Program-made: the position numbers and the translations under genes
Notes under the pieces: model-generated
Databases searched by the model: none
What the model saw: only the letters and a program-made list of their open reading frames with translations
What the model was told of the DNA's origin: nothing
In this document: positions 63,831 through 64,000 of the stretch, piece after piece
How the letters are laid out: each line of letters opens with the position of its first letter
Position numbering within the stretch: the first letter of the stretch is position 1
Source: Phaeosaccion multiseriatum
Lineage: Eukaryota; Ochrophyta, other classes
Direction of reading: 5' to 3'
NCBI GenBank assembly: GCA_965112735.1
Contig: OZ218958.1
Location: 2,914,001-2,978,000 of the forward strand
DNA length: 64,000 nt

Positions 63831-64000
63831 CTTGGGCATCTCCCGCTTGTCGAAGTACACGTATTGGTTGATGATCTCCGTGAAGAGCTGTGCGTGGACT
63901 CCGCTGAGCGCACACGTCGGCGATGTTGAGAGAGCATGGCAAGCACTCCAGCACACGCCGGCAGTCGTGGTAGTCTGAACCGCCATCTGAGGGGCGGAAG
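63831..64000 (-). CDS. VPS35: VPS35 retromer subunit, one near-C-terminal exon (cut by window edge)
   Basis: Minus-strand exon from the window edge to a donor at 63830 (CCCAAG|GTACAT). It encodes DYHDCRRVLECL...SLNIADVC and then GVHAQLFTEIINQYVYFDKR, matching the late alpha-solenoid of VPS35, the core retromer subunit that retrieves receptors from endosomes. The two halves are in different frames: a one-base discrepancy falls near 63905, between DVCA and SGVHAQ. It could be a sequencing error, since the surrounding residues are well conserved, or a sign of decay. The final exon(s) should lie further down on the minus strand but were not identified with confidence in 62370-63800. Confidence 0.6.

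Overview
This is a eukaryotic nuclear window, not a bacterial one. Most recognisable genes are split by many short GT-AG introns, and spacers and introns are packed with microsatellites. The best fit is an alga of the stramenopile (heterokont) kind with a complex plastid. Three things point that way: an oomycete-type front-end delta-5 desaturase, an ABC half-transporter whose leader reads like a bipartite plastid presequence with an ANAF junction, and a mix of ankyrin, FNIP, CBM1 and C-type lectin proteins. The species cannot be named from the sequence. Exon models were built by hand: each junction was checked for GT/AG and for reading phase, but there is no transcript support.

Layout. 1-8.6 kb: end of an RBBP9-like hydrolase; an intronless ParA-like ATPase (-); a locus of secreted cysteine-rich proteins (a lectin fusion, a shorter tandem paralogue, and a decayed inverted lectin copy). 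8.6-11.8 kb: spacer, then a frameshifted ankyrin gene (-). 11.8-18.9 kb: ZPR1 (10 exons) and an EEF1AKMT1-like methyltransferase (+). 20.8-27.1 kb: a small unknown protein and a six-exon ABC half-transporter (-). 27.6-35.4 kb: a leader-bearing unknown protein (+), a small coiled-coil protein (-) and cystinosin (+, 10 exons). 35.9-45.2 kb: delta-5 desaturase (-, 6 exons) and an 11-exon coiled-coil protein (+). 46.4-55.8 kb: a secreted reprolysin-like metalloprotease with three CBM1 modules (-), probably one gene with the leader/propeptide exons at 54-55.8 kb. 56.3-62.4 kb: two intronless FNIP-repeat genes flanking a broken coiled-coil/ankyrin locus. 62.6-64 kb: an unknown ORF and the end of VPS35.

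Functional picture. The multi-exon genes are conserved housekeeping functions: elongation-factor biology (ZPR1, EEF1AKMT1), lysosomal cystine export (cystinosin), retromer (VPS35), very-long-chain PUFA synthesis (delta-5 desaturase) and a probable plastid transporter. The near-intronless genes (ParA-like, Cys-rich/lectin, ankyrin, FNIP) are repeat-rich and recently duplicated, and several are broken; this is the fast-evolving part of the window.

The most unusual global feature is where the microsatellites sit. Very often they begin exactly at a splice donor, as (GTGA)n or (GT)n growing out of the donor consensus, or end exactly at an acceptor. Examples are a ~740-base (GTT)n block and a ~450-base (TCC)n block directly upstream of an AG, and a ~2 kb intron made almost wholly of (TCTG)n plus donor-anchored (GTGA)n.
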